A stretch of DNA of 62,806 nt. It comes from Bacteroidales bacterium. Lineage in GTDB: Bacteria > Bacteroidota > Bacteroidia > Bacteroidales > Tenuifilaceae. The position numbers were made by a program, and so were the translations under genes. Shown in pieces: positions 28,101 through 35,972 of this stretch; within the stretch, counting starts at the first letter, position 1, and every line of letters begins with the position of its first letter. The notes under the pieces are model-generated. The model saw nothing but the letters and a program-made list of their open reading frames with translations, searched no databases and was not told the origin of the DNA. Where the stretch lies: assembly GCA_016931855.1 (NCBI GenBank), contig JAFGDZ010000049.1:1-62806 (forward strand). The letters run 5' to 3'.

Positions 28101-29045
28101 GTAAGTAATGCAGGCGGATTTGCCGCAGTACTCGATGATGGTACAATAACCGCTAGTTTCTGGGATACCGAAACATCCGAACGAACGGAAAGCGATGGCG
28201 GCGAAGGCAAAACAACCGCCGAAATGAAGGAGAGCAGCACTTACACCAATGCAGGCTGGGATTTTGAAAATGTATGGGGAATATCAGCAGCAGAGAACAA
28301 TGGTTACCCAACCTTCTCAGTAAAACATACCCTCACCATTACCATAGTGGGCGAAGGCGTTGTTAAGGTGAACAATGAAGAGTACACAACCTCAATTTCC
28401 GTTGACCCAGGCACAACCCTAAACCTTGAAGCCATTGCCAACAATGGCTGGCAGTTCGAAGGCTGGACAGGCTCGGTGGCTGAGGCTCTCGAAGCCACCA
28501 CAACAATTACAATGAACGAGGACAAAACCGTTTACGTAACATTTGTAGAGGAATCACCAGCAGAACACACCATTACCTTTACAATTACCGATGGAACTAA
28601 CCCAATTCAAGGTGCAAGCATTGCTATCAATAGCCAAACAATACCCACCAATTCATCGGGTGTGGCAAGTATTGAACTTCCAGATGGTTCATATCCATAC
28701 ACCATTACCCTAAACCAGTACGAAACATACAATGGTACTATTGAAGTTAACGGCGATAATGTAGCAGAAAACGTTTCGCTGGTTTTCCTTAGCGCGCAGG
28801 AAAATATACTTAGCGATGTATCAATTGGGCCAAATCCGTTTAGCAATAGCATTACCATTACTAACGCCGGTAGGTTTACCCAAATAGTTGTGGTTAACAC
28901 CATTGGACAAACAGTAATACAGCAAAACAACCACAGAAACAATACTGTAGTCCTATCGACCCAAAGCCTAAACAAAGGTATTTACTTAGTAATACTTAAA
29001 ACAGCAGAGGGTAAAACTATTGCTCGCAAAGTCATTAAGCAGTAA
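25185..29045 (+). CDS. large GLUG-repeat adhesin-like protein with T9SS sorting domain
   Basis: The 1286-residue product has a signal peptide (cut after LMAQ). Three large modules (about 27-310, 325-645, 655-1040) each open with NPYQIATWQNLYWLS or a variant, carry tandem GLUG motifs (GGFVGNNSSGTIENCYSAGN type), and close with a SYWDTETS/EGKTTAEMK signature. A bacterial-repeat domain (about 1048-1120, GWQFEGWTGS), a carboxypeptidase-regulatory-like domain (about 1127-1200) and a T9SS type A sorting domain (about 1207-1286) follow. The architecture is that of a secreted adhesin or matrix protein. It shares the last two domains with the SBBP protein upstream. Confidence 0.9.
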   Translation: MIRNLLLTIAIWLFSTALMAQTATKPEGSGTENNPYQIATWQNLYWLSQQKDNFQEWGKSYIQTADIDFADAEPAINTWNGGKGWEPIGYYAMPDPARSFTGYYNGQGYTIKNLYIDATETYAALFAYTENATIVNLGLVDVDVTGAIGMVAALVSEGSNTTVEKCYSTGSMTNTGDWTAGGLVASNGGTITNSYSTASVTGKEWTGGFVGNNSSGTIENCYSAGNVTSSGSEGIGGFVGSNTYYDNVGTVINSYWDTQTSEQTESGGDEQGKTTAEMKQQSTFTNWDFDKVWALDASTNNGYPHLQFAEPTNETPEAIMPEGYGSEESPFLIATWQNLYWLSQNPNYWFDENNYNPYYFEQTADIDLANATPAIETWGMGRGWLPIGKEKEFDLDHDSKAFKSVYNGKGYAIKNLYINRPTQDNVGLFGYTEYAVIKNIKLENVNITGKDNVGAVVGKYTGISSYNNGFGVFSSSASGSITGGENVGGIVGNNEDGYIEKSHSSVTVNGEWKVGGLVGLNARKAGSTNTESHIVDCYSTGNVVATGTSEIGGLVGSNFKSEIKNSFSVGTISAPEQQQGYAYSLGGLVGYDSEGTIINSYWDTETSGFATSDGGEGKTTAQMKVQSTYTDWDFVMVWQISETVNNGYPSYVNYEPQGEGTVDNPYQIATWHNLKWISDNAEEWNKHFLQTANIEFPEAIKDWDNGKGWSPIGNSTYNFFSGVYNGQSFTISNLYINRDDDFIGLFGNVEANEGKLINIKIIDADISGSSYVGALAGKIYWTSVDNCHSSGNVDGFSHVGGLVGSYIWTEKMIGCTSSADVHGLSRIGGLIGHLGGNGDTGGVDNCSSTGNVEGEEFVGGFAGEGSGARIFASHSNGNVSGKDDVGGFIGTAEGGSIKKCYSTGLVTGSPDANSNESYNIGGFIGTVNNSATIENTYATGNVSGCNNVGGFVGYNYESQIKYSYSIGSVTANVSNAGGFAAVLDDGTITASFWDTETSERTESDGGEGKTTAEMKESSTYTNAGWDFENVWGISAAENNGYPTFSVKHTLTITIVGEGVVKVNNEEYTTSISVDPGTTLNLEAIANNGWQFEGWTGSVAEALEATTTITMNEDKTVYVTFVEESPAEHTITFTITDGTNPIQGASIAINSQTIPTNSSGVASIELPDGSYPYTITLNQYETYNGTIEVNGDNVAENVSLVFLSAQENILSDVSIGPNPFSNSITITNAGRFTQIVVVNTIGQTVIQQNNHRNNTVVLSTQSLNKGIYLVILKTAEGKTIARKVIKQ

Positions 29046-29597
29046 CACGTTACATTATGGGGCTGTCAATAAGATCTTTAATTCAATAGTTATAATTCCT
29101 TTTGGCAGCCCCATTAATCATACTATTTTACAGATTATCTTAAAAAGTGAGTTTTACAAACTGAACCCTGGGGCTATGCCCATAACATTAACCATATCTA
29201 CTTTTAGACTGAAACAATAGTTTTACACTAACATTTTCAGGCTAATTAATTTTTGAAGATTTCCCCATTTACTTAAATGTATCCATTTACAGCATTTATG
29301 GCTCACAAATTTTCTGCACAGATTTATCCTTATCAAAGACGGTTAATACAGAAACAATGCCCAACGAAATGTTCTTCAATTCTATTTAGTAAAAATGATG
29401 CCACATCATCCTAAATTCATTAAACGCCACATGCTAAGTTCGCAACCAATAAGCAATACTTACACAGTCCTCCATTGATTAATTATACCGTGTATCGACA
29501 AAAAGAGAGCCCTTTTATTTCAACTTCTTACCCACTCCATAGCTACAATTCAATTAAAATTCATACTTTTGCAACCTGAAACATAACAACTTAAAAA
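29046..29597 (+). other. 552-bp intergenic stretch after the GLUG gene
   Basis: No convincing gene lies here. A 66-codon frame starting inside the GLUG gene end is unlike any protein I know. A 9-bp inverted repeat ATGGGGCTG (29057-29065)/CAGCCCCAT (29106-29114) flanks a 40-base AT-rich loop. It could be a weak terminator or the relic of a small element. The rest is AT-rich with no structure I can name until the promoter near 29564. Confidence 0.45.
29564..29571 (+). promoter_or_regulatory. -7 box of the 95-residue protein gene
   Basis: TACTTTTG matches the Bacteroidota -7 consensus TAnnTTTG exactly and lies 26 bp before the ATG. No clear TTTG -33 box stands about 20 bp upstream. Confidence 0.5.
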
Positions 29598-29885
29598 ATG
29601 GCTAAGAAAAGAGAACTTAAAAAGGATATCGATTTCCTTGTGAACGAGGTAATCTCTGATTGCTACACTTACCTTTACCTTAACGGTAACAAGAAGCAAG
29701 ACCAAGTTATTACCCTTATGAACGAGGTTGTTGAAAAGCGCAACGAGCTAATACACCGCGTAAACCACTCTGACAAAAAGGCTGATAGAAAGCAAAACCG
29801 TGAGTATTTTAGGACTGTTTTTAACGACTTGCTTTCCATGGTTGACCTATCATTCTCTAAGCTAAGCGATCTTACTAAAGCATAG
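29598..29885 (+). CDS. conserved small helical protein
   Basis: The 95-residue product is charged and all-helical (KKRELKKDIDFLVNEVISDC, VVEKRNELIHRVNHSDKKAD), with no signal or TM segment. It resembles short conserved hypothetical proteins of Bacteroidota. I cannot assign a function. A good -7 box and a following hairpin suggest a monocistronic, well-expressed gene. Confidence 0.75.
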   Translation: MAKKRELKKDIDFLVNEVISDCYTYLYLNGNKKQDQVITLMNEVVEKRNELIHRVNHSDKKADRKQNREYFRTVFNDLLSMVDLSFSKLSDLTKA

Positions 29886-29907
29886 TTAGCTTTACTGCAA
29901 ACATACT

Positions 29908-29953
29908 AACCGGCATTCGGCTCATAAAAGGGTTGAAGTGCCGGTTTCCTTTT
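29908..29953 (+). terminator. probable terminator of the 95-residue protein gene
   Basis: AACCGGCA (29908-29915) pairs with TGCCGGTT (29939-29946) over a 23-base loop, followed by TCCTTTT. The long loop makes it weaker than the other terminators here. Confidence 0.5.
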
Positions 29954-30009
29954 AGCACAGGTTGTACCATATTTAGGTTATCTTTGGTTATCAAAAAAAA
30001 GCATGCGCT

Positions 30010-31188
30010 ATGGCCACACCATTCAACACCAGCATAAACAGAGAGAAAACCTCATGTGTTAAGTACGATTTGAGGGAAAATATTTTTGGCAGCAGCTCTG
30101 TTATCCCCATGTGGGTTGCCGATATGGATATTGCCACGCCACCATTTATTATTGAGGCTATTAGGGAACGGTTAGCTCACCCCATTCTGGGCTACGGTTT
30201 CAGAAACGAGGCCTACCTCAACTCAATATCTAGCTGGCTTATGCAAAGGCATGAATGGGCTGTTAACAACCAATGGATTGCTTTTTGCCCCGGAGTTGTT
30301 AGCGGCTTAAACCATGCTATTACTGCGCTAACCAATGCGGCCGACAGCATCATTATTCAACCGCCGGTTTACCATCCGTTCTTCCATACAGTAGAGAATA
30401 ACAACCGCAAGCTTATTCTAAACCCATTACTGGAAAACAATGGGTGCTATACTATGGATTTTGATAACCTTGAGCACCACCTGCGTAATGGAGCCAAAAT
30501 GCTTATCCTATCAAATCCCCACAACCCTGTAGGAAGGGTTTGGAGCAAGGAGGAGCTCTCTACGCTGGGAAATCTATGTGTAAAATACGGAACGCTTATT
30601 ATTTCAGACGAAATTCACTCCGACCTTATTTTTGCTCCTCACAAACACATCCCCCTAGCATCCATTAGCGAAAGTATTGCCAATATCACAATTACATTTT
30701 CATCGCCAAGCAAAACGTTTAATATTGCTGGACTTGCCACTGCGTTTGCCATTATTTCCAATGCACAGCTACGCGATAAGTACAAAAAAGAGCTAGAGAA
30801 AACTGGGGCTGGAATGGGGAACATTCTTGGCCCAGTAGCAGTTGAAGCGGCATACACAGAGCAGGGTGCTGCTTGGCTAAACGAGCTGCTAAGCTACCTT
30901 TAAGCTAGCGAGCAAATAGTTAGGCTGTTCATAAAAGACCGATTACCCCAAATAGGCCTTTCTCCCCTTGAGGGCACCTACTTGCTTTGGCTCAACTTCA
31001 GAAAGTTCAACCTTACCGAAAAGGAGCTAAACCACATTCTTGTTCACAACGCAGGAATTGGGTTAAACAACGGCGCTACGTTTGGCAAACAGGGCGAAGG
31101 GTTTCAGCGCTTGAACATTGCTTGCCCACACAATACCATAAACCTTGCCCTTGAAAAACTAGAGGCAGCATTTACCGTTTTAGGCTAA
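30010..31188 (+). pseudogene. PatB/MalY-type PLP aminotransferase (cystathionine beta-lyase) with an in-frame stop
   Basis: The frame encodes a 392-residue PatB/MalY-family enzyme: MWVADMDIATPPFI at the start, GYGFR, the PLP-binding LSNPHNPVGRVW and SDEIHSDL, and the Schiff-base lysine in SPSKTFN. A single TAA at 30901-30903 (codon 298) splits it. In the same frame the C-terminal domain continues at once (ASEQIVRLFIKDRLPQIGL, WLNFRKF, the substrate-binding Arg region and a normal end), with no base gained or lost. This indicates a nonsense change in an otherwise intact gene. The truncated product lacks the small domain needed for activity. A sequencing error or stop readthrough would also fit. 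Its end overlaps the convergent DUF4421 gene by 4 bp. Confidence 0.8.
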
Positions 31189-32186
31189 AACCTTAGTCCT
31201 GCAGAAAAGGAGAGATACGTAACCCCCGACCTAAAGCTAAAATGCCCATCGGGAATAAAGATTTGCTCATGGTTAAAAACCACACCCATGGTGTAGCGTT
31301 TATAGTTATAACCAGAATGCACCCGTATAGAGGTTTTTATGGAAAAATCTTTTTCGTAGCTACTATTACCTGGTGAGTGCTTATACCCCTTTTCAAAATA
31401 CCCGGGCCCAGCAAAAAGCATCGGATTTAGAAAAAAACCATTAAAGTTAACAAAGTACGAAGCTCCGGGCAAAACGCTAATTCCCTTATAAGTAACCCTA
31501 TTAATAGGCTCTCCTTCAAAAAAAAGGCTCTTAACGGTACTCGGAATTAGCGATGAATCGCCAGCAAAGCTGTTATCGGAGTATTCGGCTAGCAACAGCG
31601 GCGCCCAGGCATCCTGTACTTGCAGCTCCGTTTGCTTAATTGCGGCATTAAGCGAGTACCGCTTTGGATTAAAATTCACAAGAATACTCCCACCAATGGT
31701 AATAAAATCGGCATCGGGGCGCAAGGGCTGGGGGCTACCCTTAACCCAAGACTCAATAATATCGGGCGCATTGGCAATATAAAACCCCTTAAAATTCCTA
31801 TAGTAAAACGACAGCACACCAAAGCGCTGAGTAAGGTTCACATTAAAATCCTTAATGCTAGTTTTACCGTAATAACTGGTTTTCCTAAGAGAAAAGGGTG
31901 TACTCCAGGCATACGATAGCACCAAGTTTTTATATGATACCGACGCACCAATGGCAAAAATATTATTTGGCTTATAAATGGTTTCCACCTTGGCATTCCC
32001 CTTCTCAAACCCATTACTTAGGCTAAAATCAATAATTCTGGTTGATGAAAAGAAACGAGCGGAGTATTTCCACGGATATGGCCTTATGAACAAGGAATCG
32101 GCCTCAAGTACGCCAAGGTTTTTGGCCGATGCACCAAAAAAACAGATACACGCAACTAGCGCTAGTACAAATCGCCTAAGAAACAT
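31185..32186 (-). CDS. secreted DUF4421 outer-membrane beta-barrel-like protein
   Basis: The 333-residue product has a signal peptide (cut after ASAK) and the DUF4421 pattern: alternating beta strands with aromatic girdles (YKNLVLSYAWSTPFSL, LSFYYRNFKGFYI, GASYFVNFNGFF) and a C-terminal strand ending in aromatic FSAGLRF, typical of outer-membrane proteins. Its 3' end overlaps the PatB gene by 4 bp in convergent orientation. Function unknown. Confidence 0.8.
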   Translation of the reverse strand: MFLRRFVLALVACICFFGASAKNLGVLEADSLFIRPYPWKYSARFFSSTRIIDFSLSNGFEKGNAKVETIYKPNNIFAIGASVSYKNLVLSYAWSTPFSLRKTSYYGKTSIKDFNVNLTQRFGVLSFYYRNFKGFYIANAPDIIESWVKGSPQPLRPDADFITIGGSILVNFNPKRYSLNAAIKQTELQVQDAWAPLLLAEYSDNSFAGDSSLIPSTVKSLFFEGEPINRVTYKGISVLPGASYFVNFNGFFLNPMLFAGPGYFEKGYKHSPGNSSYEKDFSIKTSIRVHSGYNYKRYTMGVVFNHEQIFIPDGHFSFRSGVTYLSFSAGLRF

Positions 32187-32467
32187 CTCACATTAAGATA
32201 ATGCCAGTTAATACGTACAACTAAACAAAAGGTTTGCAACAACAGGCTCATTATGATTGCAAAACAATAAATACACCAAAAGCACAGGCTACAATTGGTG
32301 TACAAAGCTATATCCCTTGGGGCTAACCTAAAACAAGCAGCTATGCGTAACATTCCACCCAAAGCGAATGAACCAAATGGCTCCTTACTGGTTAAATAGG
32401 TAGGCAAAGAATGCCCGATTTCAATATTTTGCGTAATTTTAAATGATTATCATCAATCAGAAAAAAT

Positions 32468-33523
32468 ATGCTTTTTAGTATCACAGGTCGGCTCAAATCA
32501 CTACTCATTGCCATAGTGCTCCTTTGCCTTCAGCAAGCAGCTGCTAAAGCGGGCATTTTGTCTGTTGACTCACTTAAAATTATTCAGGCTGATATTAGAA
32601 GTGGCCTCTACGGAAAAATAAGCAGTTTAGTAATATCCAAAGACGGGAAAATAGACACCGAAATCTACTTTGGAGTAAGTACCTCCAATACGCTTCATCC
32701 CATTAGCTCCGTTACCAAAAGCATAACCTCAATTCTAGTAGGAATTGGTTTGGATAAAGGCTTAATCTCATCGGTTGATAAGCCTGCTTACACCTATTTC
32801 CCCGAACTTGAAAACCTTTTCAAGCAATCGCCTGAAAAGAAAAGCATAACCATACGGCACCTGCTTGACCAAACCGCGGGGTTTGCTTGGAACGAGTGGA
32901 ATCCGCATTACAGCTACGCCGATAACGCCCTTGTTGAGCTAACCAACTCTAGGGATAAATGGTACGAGTCCATTTTTAACCTTCCGCTAGAAAGCCCCCC
33001 CGGAACAAAATTCAACTACAATAGCGGCTGCACCGAGATTCTTAAAGAGATTATTTGCCGTGCCATGAAAATGGATTTCGAATCCATTACCAACAGGTAC
33101 CTGTTTGCCCCCTTAGGCATTACCAATTACAAGTGGGACTCGTACCCCCGAAATGGAAATCCAGCCTGGGGTGGCATTTACCTATCCACTAAGGACATGG
33201 CTAAAATAGGACTGCTTATTAACCAAAAAGGGCAATGGAAAAACCGCTCAATAGTTTCCAGGGAGTGGGTGGCAATGGCCACATCGCCACAAATAAAAAA
33301 CAACAGCTTACAGTATGGCTTTTTGTGGTGGATTGATAAGCAACCCGATGGTAATCCCCTAATATTTGCCGCAGGCTACGGAGACCAATACGTTTACATT
33401 GCCCCCGATAAAAATTTAGTAATAGCCATTAACGGAGAGAACTTTACAGATTACCACTGGCCTCAAAATCCCCAAAAGCTAATCCAGTCGCTACTCAACG
33501 CTTATAATTCCAGCTCAAACTAA
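32468..33523 (+). CDS. serine hydrolase, class C beta-lactamase/penicillin-binding family
   Basis: The 351-residue product has a signal peptide (cut after QAAAKA or nearby) and the beta-lactamase fold. The nucleophile motif SxxK is present as SVTK in HPISSVTKSITS (about residue 80). The Tyr motif is YNSG in FNYNSGCTEIL (about 178). A C-terminal AAGYGDQYVYI takes the place of the third (H/K)xG motif. It is probably a periplasmic esterase or peptidase, not a true beta-lactamase. The next gene follows after 23 bp. Confidence 0.88.
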   Translation: MLFSITGRLKSLLIAIVLLCLQQAAAKAGILSVDSLKIIQADIRSGLYGKISSLVISKDGKIDTEIYFGVSTSNTLHPISSVTKSITSILVGIGLDKGLISSVDKPAYTYFPELENLFKQSPEKKSITIRHLLDQTAGFAWNEWNPHYSYADNALVELTNSRDKWYESIFNLPLESPPGTKFNYNSGCTEILKEIICRAMKMDFESITNRYLFAPLGITNYKWDSYPRNGNPAWGGIYLSTKDMAKIGLLINQKGQWKNRSIVSREWVAMATSPQIKNNSLQYGFLWWIDKQPDGNPLIFAAGYGDQYVYIAPDKNLVIAINGENFTDYHWPQNPQKLIQSLLNAYNSSSN

Positions 33524-33546
33524 TACTAACCTAAAAAGCAATAGCC

Positions 33547-34557
33547 ATGGCAACCCTAAAAACCAAGTACTTAGGACTAGAGCTAAAAAGCCCCCTAATA
33601 GTGGGTGCATGCTCTTTAACCGATGAGCCAGAGAAATTAAAAGCACTGGAAGATGCTGGTGCTGGTGCCATAGTTTTTAAAACGCTGTTTGAGGAGCAAA
33701 TCCAACTGGAAGAGCTCGAATTAAACAGCGAACTAGCTGAGTTTAGTGAGCTCCATGCCGAAATGACCAAAATTTTCCCAACCATGAAGCATGCTGGCCC
33801 TACGGAGCATCTGCTCAAGCTAAAAAAAGCAAAGCAAGCTGTTTCAATTCCCGTAATTGCCAGTTTAAACGCCATATACATGGATACTTGGGTTGAATAC
33901 GCCAAGCAAATTGAACAAACGGGCGTTGATGCCCTTGAAATAAACTTTTACACAACCCCAAAGGATTTTGAACTTGAAGGTAAAGATATAATTGCCACCC
34001 ATTTAGAAACACTAAACAAGGTTATTAGAGCCATTAAAATTCCAATAGCCGTTAAAATAAGCCCATTCTACACAAACCCGCTTCACGTTGTTAGCCGCAT
34101 GGACAAAACAGGTGTTGAAGGATTTGTTATGTTCAACAGGATGTTCCAACCCGATATTAACATTGAAACCGAGCACCTGGAACAAACCATTATGCTTAGC
34201 AGTAGCCACGATGCCCGATTATCGGTGCGCTTTACTGGCCTGCTATACGGAAACATTGCAGCCGATATTTGTAGCGCTAGCGGTATTCTTACTGGCGAAG
34301 ACGCAATAAAAACCATGCTAGCGGGCGCCAACGCATTTCAGGTAGTTAGCGCCCTGTACCAGAAGGACATCAAGTACATTGGAACCATACTAAACGACAT
34401 ATCAAACTGGATGGACAAAAAGGGATACAATACAATTGATGATTTCAAGGGTAAACTAGCAAAAGTAAACCTAAAGGATCCGTTTGCTTATCGACGGGCA
34501 CAATACGTTGAAATACTGATGCACTCACACGACGTACTAAAAAAAACCAAGATGTAG
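33547..34557 (+). CDS. dihydroorotate dehydrogenase-like FMN protein
   Basis: The 336-residue TIM-barrel protein has PyrD-like parts: KYLGLELKSPLIVGACSLTD at the start, then IPVIASLNA, PIAVKISPFYTN, FNRMFQPDIN and a phosphate-binding C-terminal GILTGEDAIKTMLAGANAFQ. The catalytic loop of class 1 enzymes (NxSCPN) is replaced by EINFYTTPKDF, so the active-site Cys is absent. This matches the 'DHOD-like' group common in Bacteroidota, whose substrate is unknown. It precedes the photolyase gene by 28 bp. It should not be taken as the pyrimidine-pathway PyrD. Confidence 0.85.
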   Translation: MATLKTKYLGLELKSPLIVGACSLTDEPEKLKALEDAGAGAIVFKTLFEEQIQLEELELNSELAEFSELHAEMTKIFPTMKHAGPTEHLLKLKKAKQAVSIPVIASLNAIYMDTWVEYAKQIEQTGVDALEINFYTTPKDFELEGKDIIATHLETLNKVIRAIKIPIAVKISPFYTNPLHVVSRMDKTGVEGFVMFNRMFQPDINIETEHLEQTIMLSSSHDARLSVRFTGLLYGNIAADICSASGILTGEDAIKTMLAGANAFQVVSALYQKDIKYIGTILNDISNWMDKKGYNTIDDFKGKLAKVNLKDPFAYRRAQYVEILMHSHDVLKKTKM

Positions 34558-34585
34558 CAATACATATACGCAACACACTCCTGAA

Positions 34586-35953
34586 ATGATTGATAAGCAA
34601 AGGGTTTTTAACCGGAACAACAGAACCTCCAATGGAGGTTCTGTTGTTTACTGGATGTCGCGCGACCAAAGGATAAATAACAACTGGGCGTTACTTTATG
34701 CCATTGAGCTGGCCAACCAGAATAGCGCTCCAGTACATGTTGCATTCTGCCTGGCACCAACGTTCCCCAATGCCAGTATTAGGCATTACCAGTTTATGCT
34801 AAACGGATTAATGGAGGTTGAGCAGTCATTATTAAAAAAAGGAATTGCATTCCATCTGCTAAAAGGCAATCCTGCAAAAGAACTCACAACCTTTATTAGG
34901 GTAAACCAAATAGCAATGCTAGTTAGCGATTCTGATCCCCTAAGAATAAAACAAAACTGGAAAGAGGAACTCGACAAGCAAATTTCTATTCCTCACCTTG
35001 AGGTTGACGCCCATAACATTGTTCCCTGTAGGCTTGCTTCGCAAAAAGCGGAGTTTGGAGCATACACCCTTCGCCCTAAAATTAAAAAGCTGCTACCTCA
35101 ATTTCTTGTTGATTTCCCAAGCCTACCAAAGGTGATAAAGGCAAGCAAGGCCGATAAAACAAACTGGGATGAAGTTCTAAATTGGCTTAATCCCGATATA
35201 AGTGTTGCGCCTATCAGCTGGCTTCCCCCAGGCGAAAGGGCGGCACAGCTAACCCTTAACATGTTTATTACAGAACGGCTAAACGGGTACGCCCAGCAAC
35301 GCAACAATCCAAACCTAGATGCGCAAAGCAACCTTTCGGCATACCTTCACTTTGGACAGCTGTCGGCACAAAAAGTGGCCATTGATGTTATAAAAGCCAA
35401 CGCCCCAGAAACCGATAAAGCCGCCTTTTTGGAGGAGCTAATTGTTAGGCGCGAACTTTCCGACAACTTCTGTTTATACAACCCCAGCTACGATAGGTTT
35501 GAAGGATTTCACCCTTGGGCGCAAACATCGTTAAATGAGCATAGAGCCGATCAACGGGAGTATCTGTACTCCCTTTATCAGTTAGAAACAGGCCGCACCC
35601 ACGACGATTTATGGAATGCGGCTCAACTCGAATTGGTTATAACTGGAAAAATGCACGGCTTTATGCGCATGTACTGGGCTAAAAAAATTCTTGAGTGGAC
35701 TGCTACACCAGAAACCGCCCTTGCGCATGCCATTTACCTTAACGATAAGTACAGCATAGATGGTCGCGACCCCAATGGGTACGCAGGTATAGCTTGGGCC
35801 ATTGGGGGCGTACACGACCGTGCGTGGGGTAAACGCGCTATCTTTGGGAAAATACGCTACATGAACTACCAAGGCTGCAAACGGAAATTCGACGTAAACA
35901 GCTACATAAAAAAGATAATGCAGCTAAACGCGCAGCATAAAACGAAATCATAG
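34586..35953 (+). CDS. phr: class II CPD photolyase
   Basis: The 455-residue product is a class II deoxyribodipyrimidine photolyase, repairing UV-induced cyclobutane dimers with FAD and light. Seen are the N-terminal antenna-domain start VVYWMSRDQRINNNWALLYA and the class II FAD/DNA-binding C-terminus (WTATPETALAHAIYLNDKY, DGRDPNGYAGIAWAIGG, IRYMNYQGCKRKFD). The start at 34586 is favoured over the ATG at 34655 because residues before 24 (KQRVFNR and the VVYW strand) match the family N-terminus. A perfect 15-bp inverted repeat sits within codons 11-21. Confidence 0.93.
   Translation: MIDKQRVFNRNNRTSNGGSVVYWMSRDQRINNNWALLYAIELANQNSAPVHVAFCLAPTFPNASIRHYQFMLNGLMEVEQSLLKKGIAFHLLKGNPAKELTTFIRVNQIAMLVSDSDPLRIKQNWKEELDKQISIPHLEVDAHNIVPCRLASQKAEFGAYTLRPKIKKLLPQFLVDFPSLPKVIKASKADKTNWDEVLNWLNPDISVAPISWLPPGERAAQLTLNMFITERLNGYAQQRNNPNLDAQSNLSAYLHFGQLSAQKVAIDVIKANAPETDKAAFLEELIVRRELSDNFCLYNPSYDRFEGFHPWAQTSLNEHRADQREYLYSLYQLETGRTHDDLWNAAQLELVITGKMHGFMRMYWAKKILEWTATPETALAHAIYLNDKYSIDGRDPNGYAGIAWAIGGVHDRAWGKRAIFGKIRYMNYQGCKRKFDVNSYIKKIMQLNAQHKTKS
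34616..34649 (+). repeat. perfect hairpin inside the 5' coding region of phr
   Basis: Bases 34616-34630 are the exact reverse complement of 34634-34648, with a three-base AAT loop and TTT at 34647-34649. It looks like an intrinsic terminator yet lies 30 bp inside the reading frame and encodes NNRTSNGGSVV. It may terminate or attenuate transcription coming from the DHOD-like gene, or control phr translation. Confidence 0.7.
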
Positions 35954-35972
35954 TGATACCAAAACAACAAAC

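Noticed and set aside
29020-29220. 66-codon ORF overlapping the end of the GLUG gene
   Set aside because: It starts within the T9SS sorting domain in another frame, has no recognisable motif and runs through the inverted repeat at 29057-29114.
30982-31188. A separate 68-residue ORF after the PatB gene
   Set aside because: It is in the same frame as the PatB ORF and encodes its missing C-terminus; it begins at an internal TTG and is part of the interrupted gene.
33547-34557. Canonical pyrD
   Set aside because: The catalytic Cys loop is absent and the gene is not linked to pyrBI; a DHOD-like protein is the safer name.
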